The notes: generated from the letters alone by a model not told the origin. Positions 1-9,656 are shown, numbered from the stretch's first letter. The stretch is DNA of 64,000 nt from Chryseobacterium sp. FH1 (GCF_000735135.1 NZ_JPLZ01000006.1:1054001-1118000); one strand, 5' to 3'. Program-made: numbers and translations.

Positions 1-157
1 CGCTAGCAGACAAGGCGTTGAAACTATCCAAAAAGCTTATCCTGACGCAAACATCTGGATTGGCGCATTGGACGAAAGTCTGACTTCAAAAGGTTACATC
101 ACGCCAGGTTTGGGTGACGCAGGCGATTTGAGCTATGGCGAGAAACTTCAACGCTAA
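1..157 (+). CDS. upp: Uracil phosphoribosyltransferase, C-terminal end (partial)
   Basis: Only the last 51 codons lie in the window; the gene starts upstream. The enzyme makes UMP from uracil and PRPP in cytosolic pyrimidine salvage. The visible tail contains IWIGALDESL and then YITPGLGDAGDLSYGEKLQ, which is the highly conserved uracil-binding C-terminus of the Upp family, ending at the usual place. Reading frame begins at base 2 and stops with TAA at 155-157. No terminator hairpin follows; instead a low-complexity ATTTATC-type tract separates it from the convergent ComF gene. Identification is secure from the C-terminal motif although the PRPP site is not visible. Confidence 0.93.
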   Translation, partial: ASRQGVETIQKAYPDANIWIGALDESLTSKGYITPGLGDAGDLSYGEKLQR

Positions 158-159
158 AA

Positions 160-217
160 TTTATCAATTATAATTGATTGCCACTCATCATTTATCAATT
201 ATCATTCATCACTTATT
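160..217. repeat. Heptameric ATTTATC-like low-complexity tract
   Basis: A run of near-7-bp units of the type TTATCAA / ATTTATC / ATTCATC fills the whole gap between the convergent upp and comF-like genes. The same type of tract occurs at 37181-37216, 38811-38866, 47971-48000 and 61994-62024, always against a gene end or start. Confidence 0.6.
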
Positions 218-218
218 A

Positions 219-875
219 CTATATGTCCATTGCCATCACAAGCAAACTGACCTTCACATTGTCGGAATTGCGCAGGATTTCCCAAGCGATGTTTGAGCTT
301 GTGTTTCCGGTGGTGTAAACGTCATCGATTAATAATAGATGCTTATCACAGATCTTCTTGGTCAGTTGATAGGCATTTTTTGTTTTCAGACGTTCGCTTT
401 GTCCTTTCTTCGCTTGTGCCTTGGAATGTTTTGTTCGTTGAAGAAGAGAATGGCTGATCGGAATCTGAAAATGCTTTGACAACTCATTTCCGAAAATATG
501 AAGTTGATTGTAGCCTCTTTGTTTCAGCTTTTTGGGATGGAGTGGAACGGTGGCGATGAGGTCTGGCTTTTTGTCTTCGAAGTTTAATTTTTCGATCGTC
601 CATTCTGCGAGATTCTTCCCGATCTTTTCGCGGTGGTTATACTTCAATTGTTGAATGATCTTTTGCGACAGACTTTCCTTTTCATAAAGCATTAATGAAA
701 ACGCATTTTCAACCGGAAATAGGAGAGAAGCCTTTTCCTTCAAACCATTGTTTTCTGAGAATTGATGATGGGAAAAATGGATCTTGTCTTTGCAAATCTC
801 ACAGACGATCTCATTTTTGTCAATCAACTGATTGCAATCCAGACAGCGGTTTGGGAAGAGAAAATCGAAAAGCAT
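219..875 (-). CDS. ComF family phosphoribosyltransferase
   Basis: A 218-residue ComF/GntX-type protein. The N-terminus has a zinc-ribbon cysteine pattern (Cys11, Cys14, Cys25, Cys28), followed by a type I phosphoribosyltransferase fold whose PRPP loop is seen near residues 183-192 (IDDVYTTGNT). In other bacteria ComF proteins are needed for DNA uptake, but homologues occur widely in non-competent species, so the actual substrate is unknown. Length is normal for the family. A perfect minus-strand -7 box (913-920) lies upstream, and the terminator of the phosphorylase gene lies just beyond it. It is transcribed on its own. Confidence 0.85.
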   Translation of the reverse strand: MLFDFLFPNRCLDCNQLIDKNEIVCEICKDKIHFSHHQFSENNGLKEKASLLFPVENAFSLMLYEKESLSQKIIQQLKYNHREKIGKNLAEWTIEKLNFEDKKPDLIATVPLHPKKLKQRGYNQLHIFGNELSKHFQIPISHSLLQRTKHSKAQAKKGQSERLKTKNAYQLTKKICDKHLLLIDDVYTTGNTSSNIAWEILRNSDNVKVSLLVMAMDI

Positions 876-912
876 TGTTTGTGTTTTGAAAATTAAAATT
901 AAGAATTTAATT

Positions 913-920
913 CAAAACTA
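913..920 (-). promoter_or_regulatory. Bacteroidetes -7 box for the comF-like gene
   Basis: On the minus strand this reads TAGTTTTG, a perfect TAnnTTTG match, about 40 bases before the ATG at 875. No clear -33 element was seen; that position overlaps the upstream terminator stem. Confidence 0.45.
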
Positions 921-957
921 AAAACCCCTTCAGAGTTTTAAACTCTAAAGGGGTTAG
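921..957 (-). terminator. Rho-independent terminator of the phosphorylase gene
   Basis: Arms 923-937 and 941-955 form a 15-bp stem with one weak pair around a 3-base loop; on the minus strand the stem is followed by TTTTTAGTTTT. It sits 44 bases after the phosphorylase stop. Almost the same hairpin recurs at 39428-39460. Confidence 0.8.
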
Positions 958-998
958 AAATTATAAGATTTATATAATTAATAATTTACCATTAATAA

Positions 999-2651
999 TT
1001 AATAAAGCAATTTGTAATATTCATCTGCCATTCTATCACTTCCGAATTGGATTTTTACATCATCCATTGCGTTGTGGACAATCTTTCTCCATTGGTCTGG
1101 CTTCTCGTAATAGGCTGGGATGATCTCGTTTTCCAAAACGTCATAAAGATTATTAAGGTCAAATTGATCTTGCTCTATCGTTGGCCAATTGTCATAATCC
1201 GCCTTTGGAACTACGAAGGAGTTTTCCCCATGTTTCGCAAATTCCGGAATCCAACCATCATCCGTTGAAAGGTTGACAGATCCGTTCATAGAAGCGGTCA
1301 TTCCGCTTGTTCCGGATGCTTCTCTTGGAACTCTTGGGTTATTCAACCAAATGTCAGAACCTTGTTTTAATGATTTGCTTAATGCCAATTCGTAGCCTGT
1401 AAGCACGGCCATATTTTTATGATTCTTGCTTTCCTCAACCAAGTTGTTAAAAGTAGAGATCGAGCCATAATCCATCGGGTAAGGTTTTCCTGCCCAAATG
1501 ATTTGAACTGGATGATCTTTGTTGGATAGCAATTTTCTGAAACGCTCTTTGTCTGCCAAAAGAAGGTCTGCTCTTTTGTAACCTGCGAAACGTCTTGCCC
1601 ATACAATGGTGAGAACTTTTGTGTCAAACATATTTCCAGTTTGATCTGCTACGATTCTGAAGGCTCTTTTCTTTAGATAAGCTTTTCTGATGTCAAATTC
1701 TTCATTGTCACCATTTTCTTTGTGCTGATAAAGTGCTTTGTCTCCCCAATAACCAAATTCCTGAGCGTTGGTGATCGACCTGATTTCGCAGATGCCTTCA
1801 TATTTGTTCCACATTTCTCTGGAAACTACGCCGTGCAACTGGGAAACACCATTAGCAACTCTTGCCATTCTCAAGGCACAAAGTGAATGGTTGAATCTGT
1901 CGTCTTCTACACCTTCGATCTTCTTTACCTCATCGATGGTCAATCCGCAGAAATACGACATATCGTGGCAAAGGTGGATGTTGTGTTTTTCGTTTCCTGC
2001 TTCTTCTGGTGTGTGTGTGGTGAAAACCAATTTTTCTTTCACTTTGGCCAAATCACCGCCATATTTTCTTAATAAATAAAATGCGGCTGGCAATCCGTGC
2101 GCCTCGTTCAAGTGGTAAACATCTCTTTCGAAATTCATCACGTCCAAAAGTTTTGCACCACCTTTTCCTAGAAGAATGTATTGGGCAACTTTAGTAGATT
2201 CGTTGGCATCGTAAAGTTTATGGCAGATCGTTTTTGATAAGTGATCATTCTCAGGAACGTCTGTGCTCAGGAAGAACATTGGACAAGTTTTGAAAGTCTC
2301 TGGAGCCAAGTACCAAACTTTTACCCAAACCGGGGCGTTGTGGATCTCGATTTGAAATTTGATGCCGGTATCTTCTAAGAAACTGTACATTTTTTTTGTC
2401 CAGATTGGATTCAGGGTTTGATCCATATTTCTGCTTTGGTCGTAGTAACCATATTTCCACAAAATCCCGATTCCCAAGAAATCCTGTTTCAAATTGTAAG
2501 CACTTTTCATATGAGAACCTGCAAGGAATCCCAAACCACCACTGTAGATCTTAAGCGATTGGTCTATCGCAAATTCCATTGAGAAATAAGCTGTTTTTTT
2601 TGAGTAATCTGGATTGATGCTGTAAGGCATCTTGAAGTTTTTAAAATCCAT
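999..2651 (-). CDS. Short-type alpha-glucan phosphorylase family protein lacking the PLP lysine
   Basis: A 551-residue protein of the GT35 alpha-glucan (glycogen/maltodextrin) phosphorylase family, short subtype. Active members release glucose-1-phosphate from alpha-1,4-glucan using PLP. The start is placed at the ATG at 2651 (MDFKNFKMPYSI) because a perfect -7 box lies at 2688-2695, so an upstream in-frame start at 2699 would precede transcription. Family features visible include AYFSMEFAI and SGGLGFLAG near the N-terminus and VWARRFAGYKR in the middle. The PLP-attachment segment reads EASGTSGMTASMNG: the position normally Lys in glycogen phosphorylases (GxxMK) is Thr452, codon ACC. The nucleotide is unambiguous here. 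Either this subgroup lost classical PLP chemistry or uses another residue. A terminator follows. Confidence 0.85.
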   Translation of the reverse strand: MDFKNFKMPYSINPDYSKKTAYFSMEFAIDQSLKIYSGGLGFLAGSHMKSAYNLKQDFLGIGILWKYGYYDQSRNMDQTLNPIWTKKMYSFLEDTGIKFQIEIHNAPVWVKVWYLAPETFKTCPMFFLSTDVPENDHLSKTICHKLYDANESTKVAQYILLGKGGAKLLDVMNFERDVYHLNEAHGLPAAFYLLRKYGGDLAKVKEKLVFTTHTPEEAGNEKHNIHLCHDMSYFCGLTIDEVKKIEGVEDDRFNHSLCALRMARVANGVSQLHGVVSREMWNKYEGICEIRSITNAQEFGYWGDKALYQHKENGDNEEFDIRKAYLKKRAFRIVADQTGNMFDTKVLTIVWARRFAGYKRADLLLADKERFRKLLSNKDHPVQIIWAGKPYPMDYGSISTFNNLVEESKNHKNMAVLTGYELALSKSLKQGSDIWLNNPRVPREASGTSGMTASMNGSVNLSTDDGWIPEFAKHGENSFVVPKADYDNWPTIEQDQFDLNNLYDVLENEIIPAYYEKPDQWRKIVHNAMDDVKIQFGSDRMADEYYKLLY

Positions 2652-2687
2652 TCGTATTATTTTTTTAAGGTCTTGTCTATATACTTG

Positions 2688-2695
2688 CAAATATA
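2688..2695 (-). promoter_or_regulatory. Bacteroidetes -7 box for the phosphorylase gene
   Basis: The minus strand reads TATATTTG, a perfect consensus, 37 bases before the ATG at 2651. It decides between the two possible starts of the phosphorylase gene. Confidence 0.6.
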
Positions 2696-2838
2696 ACAAT
2701 TACTTTTTGGTACGGGAGTTTAGTAGGAATAATGTTAAAAAAATCAATGAAAAATTTCGACACCCGGCTGTTATTGCTTGTTTTTGAAGCTTTCTATTTG
2801 TTTTTAGAAGTCCTTAATCTGGAATCTTCCTTCTGTAT

Positions 2839-2860
2839 TGTCAGGCTGAGGTTCTCGAAG
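2839..2860. repeat. Degenerate half of a GTCAG..CTGAG..TCGAAG repeat
   Basis: TGTCAGGCTGAGGTTCTCGA followed by AG resembles the right arm of the inverted repeat at 47668-47740. It lies in the 250-base gap between the phosphorylase and the next gene, which otherwise shows only AT-rich sequence without a credible gene. Confidence 0.4.
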
Positions 2861-2954
2861 CCTTTTCATTTTATTATTAATTTTAATTCATATAAGTGTT
2901 TAGTGTTCAATTATTTATTAAATTTAAACAGGTTTAATTTCTAATCAATTCAAA

Positions 2955-3734
2955 ATGATCTATTGTGAAGACCTTCAGAAGAATTTGGACGTGTACGTCG
3001 CTTCCAAAACCTGCAAATCGGAAAATATGGTAAAGTGGTACGATTCCATTGGTAATGCAAATCTGCACGAGCGCGAGGAATATCAAAAGAAAACCGAGCT
3101 TCTTTTGCTGAGTACATTATTTGCTCATTATCCAGATATTGAAATCGAAAATTTGACAGGTGAGAGTCCGGATTTTATTATTAATTATCAGGGAAAAAGC
3201 ATCGGTGTTGAAGTTTCGGAGATCATCAATCATTTTGAACTCAAGAAAAAAGAAAGTTACATCAATCATATCTTTCGAACCGTGGAAAGTTTGCTTTCGG
3301 ATTATAAAAGTCTTTCCGGTATTTATTATCTCAGCATCGATTACCATCAGGAAGATTTTTATCAGCAACCAGAGCAGTTGATCAAAGAAATCTCGTCTGC
3401 AATCACCAACAACAAGAACACGAAATTTGTCAAACATATCAGGAGAACGCCCCATCACAAGGGCGTTCTTTTGTTTTTAGAGTATCGGTTTTCTTTGTTC
3501 GATGAGCTTCACTCCGAAAAAATCCGCCAGGTTATCGAAAAGAAAAACAGCAAGTACAAACTTTACAATGCTAAAGCCAAAGAATGCTGGTTGGTTTTAG
3601 TTTCAAATATGTACAATATAGCTTCCCGATATACCTACATCTACGCCAAAGAAGAATTGAAGAATATTAGCAGTCCATTTTCTAAAATCTTGCATATTGA
3701 GAATCTTCATAGTCAGATGATGGTGATCAAATAA
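2955..3734 (+). CDS. Hypothetical protein with PD-(D/E)xK-like motif
   Basis: 259 residues, family not recognised. Residues 72-89 read PDFIINYQGKSIGVEVSE: a Pro-Asp pair followed after a short beta-hairpin by a hydrophobic strand with Glu86. This resembles the core of restriction-endonuclease-like folds, but the usual Lys of the ExK motif is Ser88, so catalysis is doubtful. No signal peptide or membrane segment is seen, so it should be cytosolic. The N-terminal 60 residues are charged and helical in character. It is a lone gene between the divergent phosphorylase and the large surface protein, and no terminator is evident after it. Function unknown; nuclease-fold assignment is an inference from the motif only. 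Confidence 0.6.
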   Translation: MIYCEDLQKNLDVYVASKTCKSENMVKWYDSIGNANLHEREEYQKKTELLLLSTLFAHYPDIEIENLTGESPDFIINYQGKSIGVEVSEIINHFELKKKESYINHIFRTVESLLSDYKSLSGIYYLSIDYHQEDFYQQPEQLIKEISSAITNNKNTKFVKHIRRTPHHKGVLLFLEYRFSLFDELHSEKIRQVIEKKNSKYKLYNAKAKECWLVLVSNMYNIASRYTYIYAKEELKNISSPFSKILHIENLHSQMMVIK

Positions 3735-3939
3735 ATCTTTACCAAAATTAATTGCTTGAAAAAAATTGTTATTCTGTATTATATAGAATAAGGTTTGTTT
3801 CGTGTAAAAATGGGCATTAATAGGCGAATAAACTAATGTTGTAGCGGATCAATGTTATAAAAAAACTTTATTGAAAATGATATACAATTAAACGCTAGTT
3901 TGGTTAATAGATTGTATTAATGTTAAATTTTTAAACAAG

Positions 3940-3971
3940 TTGCAAAGAATTCAATAAATAGTTTACATTTG
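3940..3971 (+). promoter_or_regulatory. Promoter of the first large T9SS protein
   Basis: TTG at 3940-3942 and a perfect -7 box TACATTTG at 3964-3971, 21 bases apart, with the ATG 24 bases further on. Both boxes fit the Bacteroidetes sigma-A consensus. Confidence 0.6.
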
Positions 3972-3994
3972 TCTTCGAAAAAAAAATAACACAA

Positions 3995-6900
3995 ATGAGA
4001 AGAGATTTATTCTTCGGTCCACTTCAGGATCGCATTTCTAGATGCCTAATATTATTGACTGTGCTTTTGAGTGTTGGAGTTTGGGGGCAGGTAACACTCG
4101 CAGGATGGACTTTTCCAACAACCTCCGGTAATGCCCCTGCTACTTTAGGTGCGGAATGTGGAGTTTTATCTACATCATCCAATTTTTATGCTGATGGAAC
4201 AAATGGATCTAGTAATTGGTCAGATGCCGCTTCTAGATTATATTTTGCGGGTAATACAAATTCTTCCGCCCCTTGTTCTGTTACTGCTGCAACTGGGGCA
4301 TATTCTTTAGTGAATAGTTCTTCTCATAACGGTAAAGGAATTATTTTTAAACTATCAAGTTCTGGTTATAAAGATTTAGTTTTAAGTTATGATACTAGAG
4401 GTACTAGCACGGGTTTCTCAACACATGTATGGTCATATAGTATCGATGGTACTTTCTTTAGTAATTTATCCACGATTACTGGTAGGACAGATACATCTTT
4501 TTCAACGCAAATTGTTGATTTTAGCTCAATAACTGCATTGAACGATATACCGGTTATCTATGTTAAACTAGTACTTTCGGGAGCTTCTGGTACTGGAAAT
4601 AATAGAATTGATAATGTAAAGTTTGTTGGAACAGCTGTGCCGTCAGGTAAAACTGTAACTTTCAACTCAAACTATGGTACTCCAACTACCACTACGCAAA
4701 CCTCGTCCATCGCAGCAAATCTTACTGCAAATTCATTTACTAGAACAGGTTATGCCTTTGCAAATTGGCATACAACAACTTCTGGTACAGGAGGAACAAC
4801 TTATACAGACGGACAGAATTACAGTTTCTCATCCGACCTTGCTTTGTATGCACAATGGAACATTAATCAATATGCTGTTTCATATGATTTAAATGGTGGT
4901 ACAGGAACAGTTCCAACAGCTCAAACCGCCAATTATGATTCAAATATTATTTTGTCCTCTGGTACTGGGTTTTCTAGGGCTGGATTTACTTTTAGTGGTT
5001 GGAATACTGTTGCAAACGGGAGTGGAACTGCATATGCTGCAGGTGCAAACTATGTGGTTCCTGCCACAAACCAAACTCTTTATGCTCAATGGATCTCTAC
5101 AGCACCAGTAATTAGTACTTCCGGTACCATCACCGCAATGACAACAGTATATGGAACGCCATCTGCTCCACGTAGTTTTACTTTCACAGCAAATAACTTA
5201 ACAGGATCGCAACTTATTGCAACAGCATCTGTTGGGTTTGAAGTTTCTATAAGTTCAGATGGAACTTATGGTAGCACTGCAAACTATTCTGTGTTAGATG
5301 GAAGTTCTTCGGGTACGATTTATATAAGAATAGCAAAAACAACTTCTGTAGGTTCACATGCAGGAGGAAGTGTGACTTTAGCTGATAATACCAACTCCGC
5401 CACAGCGTCGGCAACAATTGCTACAAGTACGGTAAACCCAAAAGAGTTAACAATTTCAGGTCTCACGGCTACGGGCAAAGTATATGATGGAAATACATCT
5501 GCATCAGTTACTGGAACGCCAGCATACGTAGGATTAGAAAATAATGAAACATTTCCCGTTAGTAATAGTGCAACATGGGCATTCAGTACAAAAAATGTGG
5601 GAGCAACTTTAACTAGATCAGGTAATTATAATGCTCCAAGTACCAACTACACCATTACGCAACCAGCTTTAACAGCCACAATAACTCCAAAGACACTCGC
5701 GATTTCTGCGCCATCAATTACTTCAAAAGTATATAATGGTTCTACCACAACAGGAGCAGTCTCGCCAGGAACACTTTCGGGACTTGTGGGAACTGAGGCT
5801 CTTGCTGTTTCAGGGATCGGAACATTTGATGTACCAAACGCTGCTGATGCTGGGACAAATAAACCGGCTACGATCGTTTACACTTTGGCAAATGGCTCAA
5901 ATGGAGGTTTGGCAACAAATTACTCTTTAGCAAATGGAGCGGGAGTGGGTGATATCACAAAGGCAACACCTGTTTATACAGCTACAACTATTTCCTTAAG
6001 TGTTGGTGGTAGCCAAACTATTGCGTCAAGTATTTCAAACTCTCCAGGTGCACTGACTTTTTCATCTTTAAATACAGGAATTGCAACTGTTGGCGCAACA
6101 AATGGTCTTGTGTCAGGTGTTGCAGTTGGTTCGACCACAGTTAATGTTACTCAGGCAGAAAGTACTAATTATATCGCTGGTAGTACGGCAGTTCCAGTGA
6201 GTGTGAACGCTATTACCTATCTTAATGGTGATTTTATGACAAAATCCACAGGGACTTGGACAAATAATACAAGTGGTACTGTAATATGGTACAAAAGGGT
6301 AAATGGGGCATGGGTTGAGCAATCAGCTGGTTCATTTCCTTCTGGAACAACTAGTTCTTACACTGTTTACATTACAGAAGATATTGAAGTGCCTGCATCA
6401 GGAGTGACTCAGCTTGCTACTTCTAAAATCTATGTAACCAATAATAAAACCTTAACATACAGATGGGGTTCTAATCAGTGGACTTTTAATAACATTATAA
6501 TTGATAATGGTGCTACCATAAAGTTAGATGCAGCAGGAAGGTTTACCGTGTCAAGTTCTGGACAATTTGAAATATTGAACGGTGGCAATTTCAACTATAG
6601 TAATACTTCAACCAACGCATCCGCTGCAAATATGAATTCCTCGCTTTGGAATGGAACAGAAGTTTTCCATCCAAATTCTAATGTGATTATTGGATATCAC
6701 CAGAGCGGAGGCAGTAATTATTTTTTACCTTCTGCTACTAGCTTAAGTACACACACGGAAAATGGAACAACTGCTTACTTTGGAAATTTGATTTTTGATG
6801 CTTCTGTTCAAGACATAAGGCTTACTGCTACTAATTTGTCCTCAACAACAACTTATCTAACTGCAGGGAATTTGGAGATAAGACCTTATTCTATATCTAG

Positions 6901-9598
6901 CGGATCGCAAAATTTATTTTATGGAGCTGGTAATTGGATTATAGGTAAAAACTTAATAATTGGTTCGAATTCAACTTCGGCGGTTAATTCATCTACTGTT
7001 GTTTTGAAAGCTTCAACAAATTCAGGAAATATAGGGATAAAAGTAAAAGGGGATGTCATTAATAATTCAACTAATACCTTAAACCTTTCAAATAGTACAT
7101 TGGGATTGATGGAGTTAAATGTTGATGGTGATTTGGAGATTGGTGAATCTGCTAAACTTATTAGTACTTTAAATAGCAATCCATCTTTCAATTTTTCAGG
7201 TACAGGCAATGGCTCTACGGATGCTTTAACCCAGACGATAGATGTGAAAAATGCTGCGACATCAAGTAATATCGTATTCAGTGTCAACTCTGGTGCGTAC
7301 GTAAAACTCATCAATCAAGATCTTGCTTTAGGGACTAACTCCTCATTTACAGTAAAGACTGGAGGTACTCTAGATTTCGGTTTCAATGGTGCTAATGCGT
7401 TGAATATAACTAGGGTGGTTGCTCCTGCTGCTGCAGTCGGTCAATCATTTACCAGTGAGACAGGAAGTACCCTGAAAATATCCTCGCCTGACGGGATTGT
7501 TGCAGGATCTACAACGCCCGCTAGTGATTTGTACAAAGGAAATGTACAGGTCGGTTCATCCAATGCTGCTAGATTATTCAGTCCCAATGTGACTTATCAC
7601 TACATAGGAAAAGCAAATCAAATCACAGGTAGTGGTTTGCCACAAGGTATTACAGGTAAAGTGATCGTGGATCTGGAAACACAATCCGTCACGCAGGACG
7701 ATCTTGATTTTAAATCTAGTAATACAACTTCTTTCGGAACTTCCGGTGGTAACAATGGTGTTTTAGAAATTAGAAAAGGAAGGGTGTTTGATGAAGCTGG
7801 AAATGGTTTCAGAAATTTCAATGGCATTGCTGATGATGGTGAAGATGCGACACAACGTGGTGATATTACTATGACTGGAGGTAGATATGTGATTTCTGGC
7901 TCGGGAACCAAGCCCAACTTGTCCGGGAATTATAATCTTGTTGCAGGTACCGTAGAATTTGCTGGAACTTCTGCTTCTAAGATTAGAGTAAAGCCCCTCT
8001 ATCACAATGTGGATGTTTCTGGAACCAATGTGGAGCCAGGAGGTAAAAATCTGAATGTGAATAATTTGTTAAAGATTACGGATCCATTTGCTGTGTTTAC
8101 TATTCCATCAACTTTGGAGTCAGAAAATCCGTATGTTGTAAATGCCAAAAAAGGAATTCAGATAGTTGCTGGTGGTAAAGCACTTTTTAAGAATAATGCG
8201 AATCTATTGCAAGACAAGGATGCTGCAAACATTGGAAGCATTACAATGGAACGCAATGCAAATGTACCATCCACACAGTACAATTATTGGTCATCACCAG
8301 TTAAGAGTCAAACTTTGTATAGTTTGTATGCTGGGATTCCTAATAATTCTGTGATGGTTTATAATTCTGCTAATGACCGATTCACTGCGCTTACAACAGC
8401 TAGCAATCCTTTGTCTGCGTTCGCTAAAGGTTATTCTATCAAAGGATCGGCGACATTAGGGGATGCTATCACGGCAAATTTCGTTGGTGAACCGAATAAT
8501 GAAACGACTTCCGGTGTTAATACTATAGTTTTGTCCGCTGCAGGAAATAATTATAATTTAATTGGAAATCCATATCCGTCGAATCTTAATATTCAAGCAT
8601 TGTACAATGATCCAGATAATACTGCTAAATTTTATAATGATTTAGACGAGTCGCCAACAGTCTACTTCTGGGATAATACAAGCAACACCTATCTTTCTCA
8701 ATTAGGATCGGGCTATGTCAATCAAAATTATGCAATATTCAATTTGTCCTCTGGTGTTGGAACGTCAGCACCAAGGTTTGGAACAAGTGGTAAAATACCA
8801 AATGGCATTGTGAAACCAGGTCAAGGATTTATTATAAGAGCTTTGGAAACAGCTGGAAATCTTACTTTTAAAAATTCTCATAGAACTAGCACTTCTGGAG
8901 TAGGTGGCGTTTATTATAAGGAATCTTCGGAAAATAATGATAGATATTGGCTGCGACTTACGACTTCAAATAATATGAATATCGTTATAGCTTTGGCTTA
9001 CAATCCGGAGGCTAGCAATTCTTTTGAGCGTTTCGATAGTACTATTTTCAGTGAGGCTGTTACGGAGAATTTTTATTCATTAAGTTCAGATTCCAAAAAG
9101 TTGGCAATCCAGAGCAGGGAAGGAAATTTCAATTCTGAAGATGTCATTCCTTTGGCTGTCAAAACTTCTGTCAACGGAACTCAAAAAATCAGTATCAATG
9201 AAAAATCAGGCATCTTCGCTGAAAGTCAGAGTATCTATCTCAGAGATAAATTATTGAATAAAATCATCAATTTAAGTAGTGGTGATTATACTTTCGAAGC
9301 TTCAAAAGGAACAGATGCCACTCGTTTTGAGATTGTCTATAAAGATACTTCTGTTTTAGGGAATAATGAAACTACAAAATCTGACTTCATCGTTTACAGA
9401 GACAAAGATTCGTTCGTGGTTAAGTCCTCGAAAATATTAGGTAGAGTAGAGATTTATGATGTTGGTGGCAGATTGATTCGTCAGCTGACATCCAAAGAAA
9501 AAAGTTTGACCTTTGATGCAAGTGAGTTGTCAAATGCGATCTATATTATAAAAGCAGAAAATTCTGGTGATGTGAAAACAAAGAAGATTCTAAAATAA
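3995..9598 (+). CDS. Giant T9SS-secreted surface protein with InlB and YDG repeats
   Basis: A 1867-residue exported protein. Residues 1-36 form a signal peptide ending in VGVWGQ. A beta-rich N-terminal domain (about 37-215) is followed by two InlB B-repeat (Listeria-Bacteroides) modules, about 218-288 and 289-366, each ending in LYAQW. Then come an Ig-like domain (about 367-480), two YDG-type modules (about 483-566 and 566-657; KVYDGNT and KVYNGST), a Big_2-like domain (about 658-738), a long beta-rich stalk, and a cargo region with YWSSPV and IGNPYPSN. The last 75 residues are a type A T9SS sorting domain (DVGGRLIRQL then AENSGDVKTKKILK). It should be exported through Sec and T9SS and attached to the cell surface, perhaps as an adhesin or matrix protein. 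The next gene encodes a paralogue sharing the C-terminal half. It has its own promoter and terminator. Confidence 0.88.
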   Translation: MRRDLFFGPLQDRISRCLILLTVLLSVGVWGQVTLAGWTFPTTSGNAPATLGAECGVLSTSSNFYADGTNGSSNWSDAASRLYFAGNTNSSAPCSVTAATGAYSLVNSSSHNGKGIIFKLSSSGYKDLVLSYDTRGTSTGFSTHVWSYSIDGTFFSNLSTITGRTDTSFSTQIVDFSSITALNDIPVIYVKLVLSGASGTGNNRIDNVKFVGTAVPSGKTVTFNSNYGTPTTTTQTSSIAANLTANSFTRTGYAFANWHTTTSGTGGTTYTDGQNYSFSSDLALYAQWNINQYAVSYDLNGGTGTVPTAQTANYDSNIILSSGTGFSRAGFTFSGWNTVANGSGTAYAAGANYVVPATNQTLYAQWISTAPVISTSGTITAMTTVYGTPSAPRSFTFTANNLTGSQLIATASVGFEVSISSDGTYGSTANYSVLDGSSSGTIYIRIAKTTSVGSHAGGSVTLADNTNSATASATIATSTVNPKELTISGLTATGKVYDGNTSASVTGTPAYVGLENNETFPVSNSATWAFSTKNVGATLTRSGNYNAPSTNYTITQPALTATITPKTLAISAPSITSKVYNGSTTTGAVSPGTLSGLVGTEALAVSGIGTFDVPNAADAGTNKPATIVYTLANGSNGGLATNYSLANGAGVGDITKATPVYTATTISLSVGGSQTIASSISNSPGALTFSSLNTGIATVGATNGLVSGVAVGSTTVNVTQAESTNYIAGSTAVPVSVNAITYLNGDFMTKSTGTWTNNTSGTVIWYKRVNGAWVEQSAGSFPSGTTSSYTVYITEDIEVPASGVTQLATSKIYVTNNKTLTYRWGSNQWTFNNIIIDNGATIKLDAAGRFTVSSSGQFEILNGGNFNYSNTSTNASAANMNSSLWNGTEVFHPNSNVIIGYHQSGGSNYFLPSATSLSTHTENGTTAYFGNLIFDASVQDIRLTATNLSSTTTYLTAGNLEIRPYSISSGSQNLFYGAGNWIIGKNLIIGSNSTSAVNSSTVVLKASTNSGNIGIKVKGDVINNSTNTLNLSNSTLGLMELNVDGDLEIGESAKLISTLNSNPSFNFSGTGNGSTDALTQTIDVKNAATSSNIVFSVNSGAYVKLINQDLALGTNSSFTVKTGGTLDFGFNGANALNITRVVAPAAAVGQSFTSETGSTLKISSPDGIVAGSTTPASDLYKGNVQVGSSNAARLFSPNVTYHYIGKANQITGSGLPQGITGKVIVDLETQSVTQDDLDFKSSNTTSFGTSGGNNGVLEIRKGRVFDEAGNGFRNFNGIADDGEDATQRGDITMTGGRYVISGSGTKPNLSGNYNLVAGTVEFAGTSASKIRVKPLYHNVDVSGTNVEPGGKNLNVNNLLKITDPFAVFTIPSTLESENPYVVNAKKGIQIVAGGKALFKNNANLLQDKDAANIGSITMERNANVPSTQYNYWSSPVKSQTLYSLYAGIPNNSVMVYNSANDRFTALTTASNPLSAFAKGYSIKGSATLGDAITANFVGEPNNETTSGVNTIVLSAAGNNYNLIGNPYPSNLNIQALYNDPDNTAKFYNDLDESPTVYFWDNTSNTYLSQLGSGYVNQNYAIFNLSSGVGTSAPRFGTSGKIPNGIVKPGQGFIIRALETAGNLTFKNSHRTSTSGVGGVYYKESSENNDRYWLRLTTSNNMNIVIALAYNPEASNSFERFDSTIFSEAVTENFYSLSSDSKKLAIQSREGNFNSEDVIPLAVKTSVNGTQKISINEKSGIFAESQSIYLRDKLLNKIINLSSGDYTFEASKGTDATRFEIVYKDTSVLGNNETTKSDFIVYRDKDSFVVKSSKILGRVEIYDVGGRLIRQLTSKEKSLTFDASELSNAIYIIKAENSGDVKTKKILK

Positions 9599-9618
9599 TA
9601 TAGTTTTAAAATAGATTT

Positions 9619-9656
9619 AAAAACCTTTCAGAATTTCATTTCTGAAAGGTTTTTTT
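9619..9656 (+). terminator. Rho-independent terminator after first T9SS protein
   Basis: Arms 9621-9633 and 9640-9652 pair perfectly over 13 bp around a 6-base loop, followed by a T run. It ends the transcript of the 1867-residue protein. Confidence 0.88.

Noticed and set aside
2732-2944. A 70-codon open frame on the plus strand between the phosphorylase and the next gene
   Set aside because: Very AT-rich, no recognisable motif, no start signal, and it runs through a degenerate dispersed repeat at 2839.
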